A stretch of DNA of 64,000 nt, from the NCBI GenBank assembly GCA_036824465.1, contig DAITAC010000001.1, forward strand, positions 1 to 64,000, in the 5' to 3' direction. Every line of letters begins with the position of its first letter. Positions within the stretch are counted from its first letter, which is position 1. A program made the position numbers and the translations under genes. Positions 1 to 8,399 of this stretch are shown piece by piece. This DNA is from JAKOQB01 sp036824465. Its GTDB lineage: Bacteria; Pseudomonadota; Gammaproteobacteria; Burkholderiales; Burkholderiaceae_F. Below the pieces are notes generated by a model. The model ran no database searches and was not told the DNA's origin. It was given only the letters and a program-made list of their open reading frames with translations.

Positions 1-305
1 TGACCGGTCATTCCGAACGTCGCGTCACGAACACATGAGCGCCCGCTCATGGCCGGGTGCTGCCGACTACCTGTCTCGTCCCTCCGCCCGCCCCACATCG
101 CATGGCGGCCCTTCGCATCGCTGAGGTCGTGCACCCCCCGGATTGATAGCCGCCGATCCTGCCCGCAGCATCAACGAACATTTCCTCGTTTGATCGAACG
201 ACGCGCTGCGTGACTAGACGACGGTGCATTCGCCCGTCTTTCGCTACGCTCCCGTCTTTCACGCTTTGACGCGACGCGCCCGCCGAGGACGCGTCGCGCT
301 GCACC
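1..305. other. Gene-free leader with one operator-like palindrome
   Basis: No convincing coding frame is seen here; the short open frames have no recognisable domain. The stretch holds an 18-bp perfect palindrome (34-51), listed separately, and leads into the ABC exporter gene. A regulator gene could lie just left of the window, but that cannot be seen. Confidence 0.5.
34..51. promoter_or_regulatory. 18-bp perfect palindrome, TetR-type operator candidate
   Basis: The sequence is CATGAGCG-CC-CGCTCATG: two perfect 8-base arms around a 2-base centre. This geometry (about 16-18 bp with a short centre and GAGCG/CGCTC half sites) is common for TetR/AcrR-family operators. It lies 255 bases before the ABC exporter start, so it may instead control a gene left of the window. 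The palindrome is seen directly; the binding protein is inferred. Confidence 0.5.
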
Positions 306-2252
306 GTGTTCACCTACTTCGAAAAACTCGTCAACCCCTACCCCGACGCGCCGCCGCCGGCGCCGCCGAAGACCTTCGGTGCGTTCCTCTGGGCGGCGAC
401 GGCCGGCACGCGCCGGTACATCGCGGCGATGACGCTGTTCACGGCCGTGATCGGTGCGTTCGAGGCTGTGCTGTTCGCGATGCTGGCGCGGGTGCTCGAC
501 TGGCTGGCCGATGCGCGACCGCAGACGTTCTGGCAGGAGCACGGCAGCACGCTGGCGCTGCTAACGCTAGTGCTCGCGGGCAGCATCGTGCTTGCCACGC
601 TGCAATCTCTCTTCAAGCAGCAGACGCTTGCCGGCAACCTGCCAATGCGGCTGCGCTGGAACTTCCACCGGCTGATGCTGGCGCAGAGCATGACCTTCTT
701 CCAGGACGAGTTCGCCGGCCGCATCGCCACCAAGGTGATGCAGACCGCCCTCGCGGTGCGCGACGCGTGGATGATCTTCGCCGACATCCTGGTCTACGTG
801 ATCATCTACTTCGTCACGATGAGCGCGATCCTCGGCGGCTTCGACCTGCGGATGATCGGGCCGTTCCTGCTGTGGCTCGCGCTGTACGGTGTGTCGATGT
901 GGTACTTCGTGCCGCGGCTGGCGCGCGTGGCACAGGCGCAGGCCGATGCGAGGAGCCTGATGACCGGCCGCATCACCGACGCGTACACCAACATCGCCAC
1001 CGTCAAGCTCTTCTCGCACTCCAACCGCGAGGCGGGCTACGCGAAGAGCGCAATGCAGGAGTTCATGACGACGGTGCACCGGCAGATGCGCTATGTCACC
1101 GGCTTCGAAACGGTGAACCAGATCCTGAGCGTGGTGCTGATCGGCTCCACCGCGGGGCTGTCGCTGTGGCTGTGGACGCGCGGTGATCTGGGCGTGGGCG
1201 CGGTGGCCGCGGCCGCGGCGATGGCGATGCGCCTGAACGGCATCTCGCACTGGATCATGTGGGAGATGGCGGCGCTGTTCGAGTACGTGGGCACCGTGCA
1301 GGACGGCATGCTCACGCTGTCCAGAGCGCATACCGTGGTGGACCGCGCCAACGCGCGGCCGCTGGCAGTGACGCGGGGCGAGATCCGCTTCGAACGTGTG
1401 ACCTTTGCCTACGGCGGGCCACGCAAGGTGATCGACAACCTCAGCCTTACGATTGCGCCGGGCGAAAAGATCGGCCTGGTGGGCCGCTCGGGCGCGGGCA
1501 AGAGCACGATCGTCAATCTGCTGCTGCGCTTCTACGACATTCCCGAGGGCCGCATCCTGATCGACGGCCAGGACATCGCGCACGCCACGCAGGAAAGCCT
1601 GCGCGCGCAGGTGGGCATGGTCACGCAGGACACCTCGCTGCTGCATCGTTCGGTGCGCGAGAACATCGTCTATGGCCGGCCCGATGCCACCGACGCGCAG
1701 ATGATCCGCGCCGCCGAGCGTGCCGAGGCGCACGACTTCATCCTGTCGCTCGCCGATCCCAAAGGCCGGCGCGGCTACGACGCGCACGTGGGCGAGCGCG
1801 GCGTGAAGCTGTCCGGCGGCCAGCGCCAGCGCGTGGCGATTGCGCGCGTGATGCTGAAGGACGCGCCGATCCTGGTGCTCGATGAAGCCACCAGCGCGCT
1901 CGACAGCGAAGTCGAGGCGGCGATCCAGGGCAGCCTGTATCGGCTGATGGAAGGCAAAACGGTACTGGCGATCGCGCATCGCCTGTCCACCATCGCCGCG
2001 ATGGACCGGTTGATCGTGATGGACCACGGTCGCATCGTCGAGGAAGGCACGCATCAGCAGTTGCTGGCGCTGGGCGGCATCTACGCGCGGCTTTGGGCGC
2101 ACCAGAGCGGCGGGTTCCTGGGCGAAGAGGAGGATGAAGCGGCAGTTCCCGCGCTGGCTCCCGTCGCCCCGGCGCAGGCCGGGGCCCAATTTGCAGCACA
2201 GGAATTAGGCCCCGGCCTGCGCCGGGGCGACGAGGCGTTTCACCGCGAGTAG
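306..2252 (+). CDS. ABC exporter, fused permease and ATPase (MsbA/multidrug type)
   Basis: A 648-residue half-transporter of the exporter class, expected to act as an inner-membrane homodimer that pumps out a lipid, drug or peptide. An N-terminal six-helix ABC membrane domain (about residues 35-330) is followed by an ATPase domain with Walker A GRSGAGKST near residue 394, signature LSGGQRQR near 500, Walker B LVLDEATSALD and the switch His in AIAHRLST. The start is a GTG; the nearest purine-rich tract (GAGGA, 285-289) is rather far, so the start is uncertain. The last ~30 residues are encoded by a REP-like inverted repeat and look like a read-through extension rather than a functional tail. 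The substrate cannot be told from sequence. Confidence 0.9.
   Translation: MFTYFEKLVNPYPDAPPPAPPKTFGAFLWAATAGTRRYIAAMTLFTAVIGAFEAVLFAMLARVLDWLADARPQTFWQEHGSTLALLTLVLAGSIVLATLQSLFKQQTLAGNLPMRLRWNFHRLMLAQSMTFFQDEFAGRIATKVMQTALAVRDAWMIFADILVYVIIYFVTMSAILGGFDLRMIGPFLLWLALYGVSMWYFVPRLARVAQAQADARSLMTGRITDAYTNIATVKLFSHSNREAGYAKSAMQEFMTTVHRQMRYVTGFETVNQILSVVLIGSTAGLSLWLWTRGDLGVGAVAAAAAMAMRLNGISHWIMWEMAALFEYVGTVQDGMLTLSRAHTVVDRANARPLAVTRGEIRFERVTFAYGGPRKVIDNLSLTIAPGEKIGLVGRSGAGKSTIVNLLLRFYDIPEGRILIDGQDIAHATQESLRAQVGMVTQDTSLLHRSVRENIVYGRPDATDAQMIRAAERAEAHDFILSLADPKGRRGYDAHVGERGVKLSGGQRQRVAIARVMLKDAPILVLDEATSALDSEVEAAIQGSLYRLMEGKTVLAIAHRLSTIAAMDRLIVMDHGRIVEEGTHQQLLALGGIYARLWAHQSGGFLGEEEDEAAVPALAPVAPAQAGAQFAAQELGPGLRRGDEAFHRE
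2162..2232. repeat. REP-like inverted repeat, 25-bp perfect arms
   Basis: Arms at 2162-2186 and 2208-2232 are exact reverse complements, 25 bases each, around a 21-base loop. The core (GTCGCCCCGGCGCAGGCCGG) resembles dispersed GC-rich palindromes that occur in many copies in proteobacterial genomes and whose translation gives phrases like PAQAGAQ and GPGLRRGDE. Here it lies in frame within the 3' end of the ABC exporter gene, whose stop follows 18 bases later. It may also act as a transcript-end or mRNA-stabilising hairpin. Only one copy was noticed in this window. Confidence 0.8.
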
Positions 2253-2360
2253 GGAACCGCCTCTCAACTTTGCGTCAGCACGGAATATCAAAGCCTGCAA
2301 TCTTGTTGGACAACGCGGCAACCCCTTTCCATGACAGCCATTCAACACAGGAGAGATGAA

Positions 2361-3014
2361 GTGAAACGCACACTATTTGGCCTGATCGTTCCATTCCTTG
2401 CGACTGTCGCCGTGGACACAGTCCATGCGCAGGCATCCGACATGACCTTCTTCATCACCAGCGTGGGCAATGGCAAAGGCGCCGACTTCGGCGGACTGAA
2501 GGGCGCCGATGCCCATTGCCAGTTGCTCGCGGCTGCGGTCGGGGCAGGCAGCCGCACCTGGCGCGCCTACCTGAGCACCAGCGCCAGCGGCGGAAGTGCA
2601 GCCGTCAATGCGCGCGACCGGATCGGAGCGGGCCCATGGCAAAACGCAAAGGGTGAGGTCATTGCCAAGAATGTCGAGGAACTGCATGGCAAGAACAACC
2701 TCACCAAGCAGACCGCGCTGACCGAGAAGGGCGAGATCGTCAGCGGGCGGGGCGACACACCCAACAATCATGACATCCTGACCGGCACGCAGCCCGACGG
2801 CACCGCCTTCGCCGGAACCGAGGACCGCACCTGCGGCAACTGGACCAAGGGCGGCGATGGCGCGGCGATGGTCGGTCACCACGATCGCATCGGACTGGGC
2901 GCTCCAGAGTCAGCCCAGTCGTGGAATTCGTCGCATATGTCGGCGGGCTGTAGTGCGGAGGCGCTGCCCAAGACCGGCGGCGCAGGTTTGCTGTACTGCT
3001 TCGCCGCGAAGTAG
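2361..3014 (+). CDS. Secreted lectin-like protein
   Basis: A 217-residue exported protein of unknown function. The chosen GTG start has AGGAGAG (2349-2355) five bases upstream; an ATG at 2331 in the same frame lacks this. The first ~25 residues form a signal peptide ending in VHAQA. The mature part starts with a segment (MTFFITSVGNGKG) followed by DAHCQLLA, RTWRAYLST and a C-terminal half with spaced Cys and Trp residues (CGNWTKGG, WNSSH, YCFAAK). This layout resembles secreted bacterial proteins annotated as lectins, with a C-type-lectin or endostatin-like fold. The fold assignment rests on motif memory. It probably acts in the periplasm or outside the cell. Confidence 0.7.
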   Translation: MKRTLFGLIVPFLATVAVDTVHAQASDMTFFITSVGNGKGADFGGLKGADAHCQLLAAAVGAGSRTWRAYLSTSASGGSAAVNARDRIGAGPWQNAKGEVIAKNVEELHGKNNLTKQTALTEKGEIVSGRGDTPNNHDILTGTQPDGTAFAGTEDRTCGNWTKGGDGAAMVGHHDRIGLGAPESAQSWNSSHMSAGCSAEALPKTGGAGLLYCFAAK

Positions 3015-3044
3015 CTCACGGCGAACTCATCGCCGCCCGATCGC

Positions 3045-4571
3045 TCACCACCAATATCTGACCGAATACCGCACGGTGACCTCCTCACCCGGAGGCACCG
3101 TGACCGGGAAGTAGATGCTGCGCGCATCGTCCTTGCGGTACGCGTGGCTCTTCGACGTGATCTCCCAGTTGACCCAGCGGTACAGCACTTCCTTTGCCTG
3201 CACCTCGACCGGTTCGGTCTTGGCGTTGCGCAGCTTGATCTCAATGTCCTCGGTCATCGTCTTGCGCCCGGTGTCGATCTTGAAGTCGACCTGGCGCCGT
3301 TCGCCCACCACATCGAACGCACTGCCCAGCTTCAGCAGCACCTTCTCGTTCTTCGGCGTGTGGTCGATCGAATCCTCGCCGATGAACTCCAGCGTCTTAT
3401 CGGCCGGATCCTGCTTGGACACGCGCACGCGGCCGCGCGGCAGTGGCATGCCGAGGTTGCCGGCCTCGGCATTCTTGAACTGCAGGTAGACATCGACCTG
3501 CTTGTTGCTCGCCACACCGTAGTTGCGGTCCGTGGCGGGGCTGGGCAGGAAGCCATAGCCGCCGTCGGGCCGGCCGTAGTACACGAGCGTGCGCTCGCAC
3601 GGCACGCCGCGCGCCACCGGAAAGAGTTCGATCTGTTTGGTGGAGTTGTCCGGCAGCGTGGTCGGGCGGCCGAGCGTGTACAGGTGGTACTCGAAAAACG
3701 CCTTCTCCGCGAAGCCATCCGCCATGACCGGACCCGCCGCCGCGGCCCGCGATTCCATCATCTTCGAAACCCGGCCAGCGACAGCCGCTCGGTGCACTTC
3801 ACCGGCGACGAGCTTCAGCTTCGCATCCGCGTAGCTCGCGCCCGTCGTGTTGATGATGCTCACCCACGCACCCACGTCGAGCTTGCAGTCGCCATGGCTG
3901 CGCCCCTCCATGAACGTCACGTTGTAGTCGGTCCACCACGTGATGCCCTGCGTCTGGTACGCGACGCGCGTGCGCTGCTTGCCCGTGCTCTTCGCATCGA
4001 CGTTCCACACCAGCGTCGGCCGGGTGATCAGCCCGCCGGGCAGCGCCGGCAGCTTCACGCCGGCGTTGTGCGGCAGGATCTGCACCGTGCCGTCATCGCG
4101 CCTGAGCACCACGCCACCCTGCGTGGACAGCAGCGTGCCGGTGAATGATTCCGTCGCCTGGCCGCGGATCTGATCGACCGAGACCGCTCGGTCGATGTAC
4201 TTCTGCATCAGCTTTTCGGTGCTCAAAAGATCGAACTGGAAGTTCTGCTCCAGCACCGCCGTGCCCTTGGGATCGGTCAGCGATTCGAACACCACCGTGG
4301 TCGGGTCGATCAACGCCGCCACGTCGCTGAACTTCACTTCATTGCGCCCGCGCGTGAGTTCGATCTCGCGCTCCTGCCGCACGACCGCGTAACCCGGCAC
4401 GCCTCCTCGGCCCGGGGTGCGGTACATCTCGGGCGCGATGGCGCCGGGGCTGGCGCTCGAATAGATGGTCAGCGCGGTGGCTCCGGCAGTTTGCTGGGCG
4501 ACGGCTGGCGCCGAGGTCGAGCTGAGGGCCGCGAGTGCGGCGGCGATTGCGGTGAAGCGGAAGGCGGGCAT
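3045..4571 (-). CDS. DUF4139 domain protein, exported
   Basis: A 508-residue protein with signal peptide (start MPAFRF, cleavage after VAQ) and a long beta-rich body typical of DUF4139 proteins, including ITWWTDYNVTFMEG, a segment on annotated side-chain-rich strands (WVSIINTTGASYADAKLKLVAGEV), and a C-terminal EITSKSHAYRKDDARSIYFPV region. The start at 4571 is preceded on the minus strand by AGGAG with a six-base spacer; a further upstream in-frame start at 4772 lacks such a site. The family's function is unknown; members are predicted periplasmic or surface proteins. It is convergent with the lectin-like gene (30 bases apart), so it is a separate transcript. Confidence 0.8.
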   Translation of the reverse strand: MPAFRFTAIAAALAALSSTSAPAVAQQTAGATALTIYSSASPGAIAPEMYRTPGRGGVPGYAVVRQEREIELTRGRNEVKFSDVAALIDPTTVVFESLTDPKGTAVLEQNFQFDLLSTEKLMQKYIDRAVSVDQIRGQATESFTGTLLSTQGGVVLRRDDGTVQILPHNAGVKLPALPGGLITRPTLVWNVDAKSTGKQRTRVAYQTQGITWWTDYNVTFMEGRSHGDCKLDVGAWVSIINTTGASYADAKLKLVAGEVHRAAVAGRVSKMMESRAAAAGPVMADGFAEKAFFEYHLYTLGRPTTLPDNSTKQIELFPVARGVPCERTLVYYGRPDGGYGFLPSPATDRNYGVASNKQVDVYLQFKNAEAGNLGMPLPRGRVRVSKQDPADKTLEFIGEDSIDHTPKNEKVLLKLGSAFDVVGERRQVDFKIDTGRKTMTEDIEIKLRNAKTEPVEVQAKEVLYRWVNWEITSKSHAYRKDDARSIYFPVTVPPGEEVTVRYSVRYWW

Positions 4572-5025
4572 GAACGGCTCCTGCGCTGTGAGTGAATACA
4601 GCGCATTGAACGTTGAGCGAGCGGCAACGGGGTCAACGCTTGAATCGTCGCGGGACGGTCCGGGTGCCGACAGCGCGGTCAGCGAAGGACGAGGCATCAC
4701 CGCTGCGAAGCGAACGCCTGTGTAACCCAGCGTCACCGGGCCATGCGCAGAAGCGGGTTGACGCGAGAGCACAGCTTTCCTGATCAGTCCGCGTCAAGCG
4801 ATGGCCTTCAAACAAGACTCGGAAGTCGTCTTTACCCTTCCCAAGTTCAGGGAACGGCTCACGGCAAGACCGCCGCATCCGTGAGGGTGTTATTTGCAGC
4901 GTTGATGTCGTGGGCAGGGGTTAAGCGCCTATCCGTCCGATTCGCGGTGGCCTGTGCCCGCTTTTCGGCTGTTTGACCGACCGCTGTCATCGGCAAGATG
5001 TCGTGGAACGCTAAACGACGCAACC
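4572..5025. other. Divergent intergenic region, 454 bases
   Basis: This lies between the DUF4139 gene (minus) and the endopeptidase gene (plus), so it must hold both promoters. I could not pick clear -35/-10 boxes. A weak inverted repeat with seven-base arms CTCACGG/CCGTGAG lies at 4858-4864 and 4879-4885. No coding frame here is convincing. Confidence 0.4.
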
Positions 5026-5910
5026 ATGACTACCTTGAGGCCTTTGCGCTTTCTCCGCCGGGTGCTGCTGGCCGCGATGGCGTGCGCCTGCGGGCTCGTC
5101 GCGGCGCAGACGCCGGACGGCGCCACGCTCACGTTGAGCGCGCGCGCCGCGACCGTGACCGATCTCGACACGGGCAACATCGTTTTCGAGAAAAGCGGCG
5201 CGGAGCAGCGCCCGGTGGCGTCGCTCACCAAGTTGATGAGCGCCATGGTGCTGCTCGATCAGGGCTTGCCGATGGACACGCCGATTCGCGTGGATGCCGG
5301 CGACCGCGACATGCTCAAGGGATCGCATTCGCGACTGGCCATCGGCGCCGTGCTGACGCGCCGACAGCTGCTCACACTTGCACTGGTCGCGTCGGACAAC
5401 CGCGCCATCTTGGCGCTGGCGCGCACTGGCCCGGGTGGAATACCTGCGTTCGTGGACGCCATGAACGCGAAGGCGCGGCAGCTCGGGTTGCGCAACACGC
5501 ACTTCGTCGAGCCTTCGGGGCTGTCGCCTGCCAACGTGTCCACAGCCGAGGAGCTTGCCCGGCTCGCGGGCGCCGCGTACGGCTATTCCGAGATCCGCGC
5601 GCTGTCCACTACGGCGAGGACGGAAGCCAATGTGCGCGGGCGACGGGTTGCGTTTCGCAACACCAATTCGCTGGTGGCCGACCCGCAGCTCGGCATCGGC
5701 CTGACCAAGACCGGCTTCATCAATGAGGCGGGCCGCTGTGTGCTGGTGGTGTTGCGCGCGGGCTCACGCCACTTCGCCGTGGCCCTGCTGGGCGCGCCTT
5801 CAGGCCGCGCACGCTCCCGCGACCTGCTGGCGCTGCACGAATGGCTGCAATCCGGCGTGACTGCGGCGCCTCTGTCCGTCGAGGGCGACAATCACGACAT
5901 GGTCGAATAG
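5026..5910 (+). CDS. pbpG: D-alanyl-D-alanine endopeptidase, PBP7 type
   Basis: A 294-residue periplasmic serine peptidase of the S11 (low-molecular-weight PBP) family that would cleave D-Ala-meso-DAP cross-links in peptidoglycan. All three penicillin-binding motifs are visible: SLTK (Ser66, Lys69), SDN (123-125) and KTG (228-230). A signal peptide spans about residues 1-27 (ends LVAAQ). No long C-terminal amphipathic anchor of the DacA/DacC kind is present and the length is close to PBP7, which favours pbpG over a carboxypeptidase. The start ATG at 5026 was chosen because the signal peptide begins right after it; the ribosome site is weak. Confidence 0.85.
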   Translation: MTTLRPLRFLRRVLLAAMACACGLVAAQTPDGATLTLSARAATVTDLDTGNIVFEKSGAEQRPVASLTKLMSAMVLLDQGLPMDTPIRVDAGDRDMLKGSHSRLAIGAVLTRRQLLTLALVASDNRAILALARTGPGGIPAFVDAMNAKARQLGLRNTHFVEPSGLSPANVSTAEELARLAGAAYGYSEIRALSTTARTEANVRGRRVAFRNTNSLVADPQLGIGLTKTGFINEAGRCVLVVLRAGSRHFAVALLGAPSGRARSRDLLALHEWLQSGVTAAPLSVEGDNHDMVE

Positions 5911-5952
5911 CGAAACCCTGCAATTGCATTCAACTCACCGCGGGCCGAACCT

Positions 5953-6357
5953 ATGCGCCCCCGCATCACCGTTCCCCCCGAAGAAATCGAAATCACCGCG
6001 ATCCGGGCGCAGGGCGCCGGCGGCCAGAACGTCAACAAGGTCGCCAATGCGGTTCACCTGCGATTCGACATCTCCGCCTCGTCGCTGCCGCAACCGATTC
6101 GCGAGCGCCTCTTGAGACTGGGCGATCAGCGCATCAGCAAGGACGGCGTGGTCATCATCAAAGCGCAGGAATTCCGCAGCCTGGAGAAGAACCGCGGCGA
6201 GGCACTGCGCCGGCTGCACGAACTGATTGCCAGCGTCGCCGTGCCGCCGAAGAAGCGCCGGCCGACGAAGCCGAGCAGGACTGCGGTCGCGAAGCGGCTC
6301 GAAATGAAGGCGCGGCGCGCAAAGGTGAAGGCGGGGCGACGGGTTGCCGGCGACTAG
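5953..6357 (+). CDS. arfB: Alternative ribosome-rescue factor ArfB
   Basis: A 134-residue release-factor-like peptidyl-tRNA hydrolase that frees ribosomes stalled at mRNA ends. The catalytic GGQ sits at residues 23-25 in the context QGAGGQNVNK, followed by the RF-1 fold (ISKDGVVIIKAQEFRS). The C-terminal tail from about residue 98 is Lys/Arg-rich (PKKRRPTKP...RRAKVKAGRR), as required for insertion into the empty mRNA channel. Length equals that of E. coli YaeJ. It lies 42 bases after pbpG and may be co-transcribed. Confidence 0.9.
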   Translation: MRPRITVPPEEIEITAIRAQGAGGQNVNKVANAVHLRFDISASSLPQPIRERLLRLGDQRISKDGVVIIKAQEFRSLEKNRGEALRRLHELIASVAVPPKKRRPTKPSRTAVAKRLEMKARRAKVKAGRRVAGD

Positions 6358-6660
6358 CCCGTGGGCGAGCCTGGACTCGACGGCAGCGAGACATTCGCGA
6401 AAAGACAACCTGTGTGAATGCTTGTCCAACGCCTGCCTGAAGACCACGGCATGCGTCGGTATGTCTCGCCTCGCGGGCAGGCATCGGACAACCCTTGACA
6501 ACTGCGGGCACGACTTCTGGCAACGCCCCCCGCAGGCAGCGGTTGCCGCAATCGGCGATCTGATACAGATCGCGCGGTAGCATCGCAGCATGTTCCTAGG
6601 CTGGCGACTCGCGCGGCGCGGTCGCTGGCCGCTCCGCAACGCGGTTCGACAAACCTGCGC
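6358..6660. other. Intergenic region with a 19-bp palindrome
   Basis: About 300 bases between arfB and the binding-protein gene. It carries no convincing coding frame. The one clear structure is the palindrome at 6555-6573 listed separately. Confidence 0.4.
6555..6573. promoter_or_regulatory. 19-bp perfect palindrome, operator candidate
   Basis: GCGATCTG-ATA-CAGATCGC: eight-base perfect arms around a three-base centre, 87 bases before the binding-protein start codon. A TTGCCG element (6543-6548) lies just left of it and could be a -35 box, but no well-spaced -10 was found. It is a candidate operator for the downstream gene; the cognate regulator is not in the window. Confidence 0.4.
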
Positions 6661-8250
6661 ATGAACTCTTCCCGCACCACGCTTCTGTTGGCCACTTTAC
6701 TGCTGCTCGGAGCTGCACCGCTCGGCGCAAAGAGCCTGCGCTTCGCCAGCGCGTTCGACCCGAACTCGCTGGACCCGCACTCGCTTGCGCTGCTGTACCA
6801 GACGCGCGTGGTGACACAGATCTACGAAGGGCTCGTCAACCGCGATCAGGATTTCAGACTCGAACCTTCGCTCGCGGTCGCGTGGGAGTCGCTCGATGGC
6901 GCCAGGCGCTGGCGCTTCAAGCTGCGACCGGCCGTGAAGTTCCACGATGGCACGCCATTCACCGCCGACGATGCAGTGTTCTCGATCGAACGCGCACTCG
7001 CGAAAACCTCGCAGCGCGCGAACCAGTTGCGCGGCGTCACCAGCGTGCGCAAGATCGATCCACTGACGATCGACATCATGCTGGCAGCCCCCGATGCGGT
7101 GCTGCCCGACAAGTTGTGGCTGATCGCAATCATGAGCAAGGCATGGGCGGAGAAGAACAATGTCGTCACGCCGCAGGACTACAACGCCAAGCAGGAGACG
7201 TTTGCCGTGCGCAACGCCAACGGCACCGGTCCGTTCATGCTCAAGAGCTACGAGCAGGATCGCCGCCTGGTGCTGCTTGCAAATCCGGGCTGGTGGGGCC
7301 GCGGCGGCAAGGGCATCGGCAACCTCATTGGCAACGTCACGGAGGCGATCTACACCGTGATCCAGTCCGATGCGACGAGGCTGGCGGCGCTCGCGTCGGG
7401 CGAAACGGATTTCGTGATCGATCCGCCTTTCCAGGACGTCGCGCGCCTGCGGGAGGACAAGCGACTGAAGACCGTGCAGGTCACCGACATCGGCACGCAG
7501 TATCTCGGATTCGATCAGGCGCGCGACGAACTGCAGTTTGCCGACGTGAAGGGCCGCAATCCGTTCAAGGATCTGCGCGTGCGGCGGGCGATCTACCAGG
7601 CGATCGATATCGATACCATCGTCGCCAAGGTGCTGCGCGGAATGGCGGCGCCAACCGGCTCGCACGTGTCGCAACTGGTCGATGGATATGTGCCGGATCT
7701 CGACAAGCGCCTGCCGTATGACGTGGCGGCCGCGCGCGCTTTGCTGAAGGATGCCGGTTACGCGGACGGATTCGGCGTCACGCTCGACTGCGTGAACGTC
7801 ACCTACCGCGCCGCGGTGTGCCAGGCGATCGCCGCGATGATGGCGCAGGTTGGGATCAAGGTCACGTTCCAGCCCTCACCGAGCGCGACGTTCTTCCCCA
7901 AGCTCACGCAGGCCACGTCGAGCTTCTTCGAGTTCGGCTGGTCGCCCGGAACCGATCCGTGGGCCATGCTGAACAGCGTCGTGCGCACCTACGACGGCGC
8001 CGGAAGCGGTGCGTTCAACGGCGGTCGTTATTCGAACGCAAAGCTGGACGCATTGGTCGACGGCATTCGCGTCGAGCCCGACCTGGTCAAACGGCGGCAG
8101 ATGGTCGGCGACGCACTGCGCATCCTGCATACCGACCTGCCACTCGTGCCGCTGTATCGGCGCAAGCTGACGTGGGTCATGCGCCCGAACATCAGCGTGG
8201 CGCCGTGGCCAAGCGACGTGCTCGAACTGCGCTGGGTACGGATTAATTGA
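6661..8250 (+). CDS. ABC transporter substrate-binding protein, family 5 (peptide/nickel type)
   Basis: A 529-residue periplasmic solute receptor of the SBP_bac_5 (DppA/OppA/NikA) family. A signal peptide (residues 1-23, ending LGAKS) leads into the family's typical stretches: LDPHSLALLYQT, IYEGLVNRD, VKFHDGTPFTADDAVFSIER, NGTGPFMLKSY and VRRAIYQAIDID. Ligands in the family are di- and oligopeptides, nickel chelates or glutathione; which applies here cannot be told. There are no permease or ATPase genes next to it, so it is an orphan receptor that must use a transporter encoded elsewhere. Confidence 0.88.
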   Translation: MNSSRTTLLLATLLLLGAAPLGAKSLRFASAFDPNSLDPHSLALLYQTRVVTQIYEGLVNRDQDFRLEPSLAVAWESLDGARRWRFKLRPAVKFHDGTPFTADDAVFSIERALAKTSQRANQLRGVTSVRKIDPLTIDIMLAAPDAVLPDKLWLIAIMSKAWAEKNNVVTPQDYNAKQETFAVRNANGTGPFMLKSYEQDRRLVLLANPGWWGRGGKGIGNLIGNVTEAIYTVIQSDATRLAALASGETDFVIDPPFQDVARLREDKRLKTVQVTDIGTQYLGFDQARDELQFADVKGRNPFKDLRVRRAIYQAIDIDTIVAKVLRGMAAPTGSHVSQLVDGYVPDLDKRLPYDVAAARALLKDAGYADGFGVTLDCVNVTYRAAVCQAIAAMMAQVGIKVTFQPSPSATFFPKLTQATSSFFEFGWSPGTDPWAMLNSVVRTYDGAGSGAFNGGRYSNAKLDALVDGIRVEPDLVKRRQMVGDALRILHTDLPLVPLYRRKLTWVMRPNISVAPWPSDVLELRWVRIN

Positions 8251-8399
8251 TCTTGCCGCCGGCGCGCAGTCCCGAATCACGTCATACGCGGCTGCTTACC
8301 AGACGCGGTTTGTACCCGAGCACTTAGACTTACGCGTGTTCACGGCCTCCGGCTGCCGCCCCGATGAAGGCCTGACCGAACCATCGCAGAAAGAAACCC

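Noticed and set aside
567..2189. Long open frame antisense to the ABC exporter
   Set aside because: It mirrors the exporter's codon pattern, has no domain, and is rich in Arg/His/Ala as expected from a GC-biased shadow frame.
3144..4148. 334-residue open frame antisense to the DUF4139 gene
   Set aside because: No domain and typical shadow composition.
4633..4878. Minus-strand 81-residue open frame upstream of the DUF4139 gene
   Set aside because: No domain, no clear ribosome site, and it overlaps the likely promoter region.
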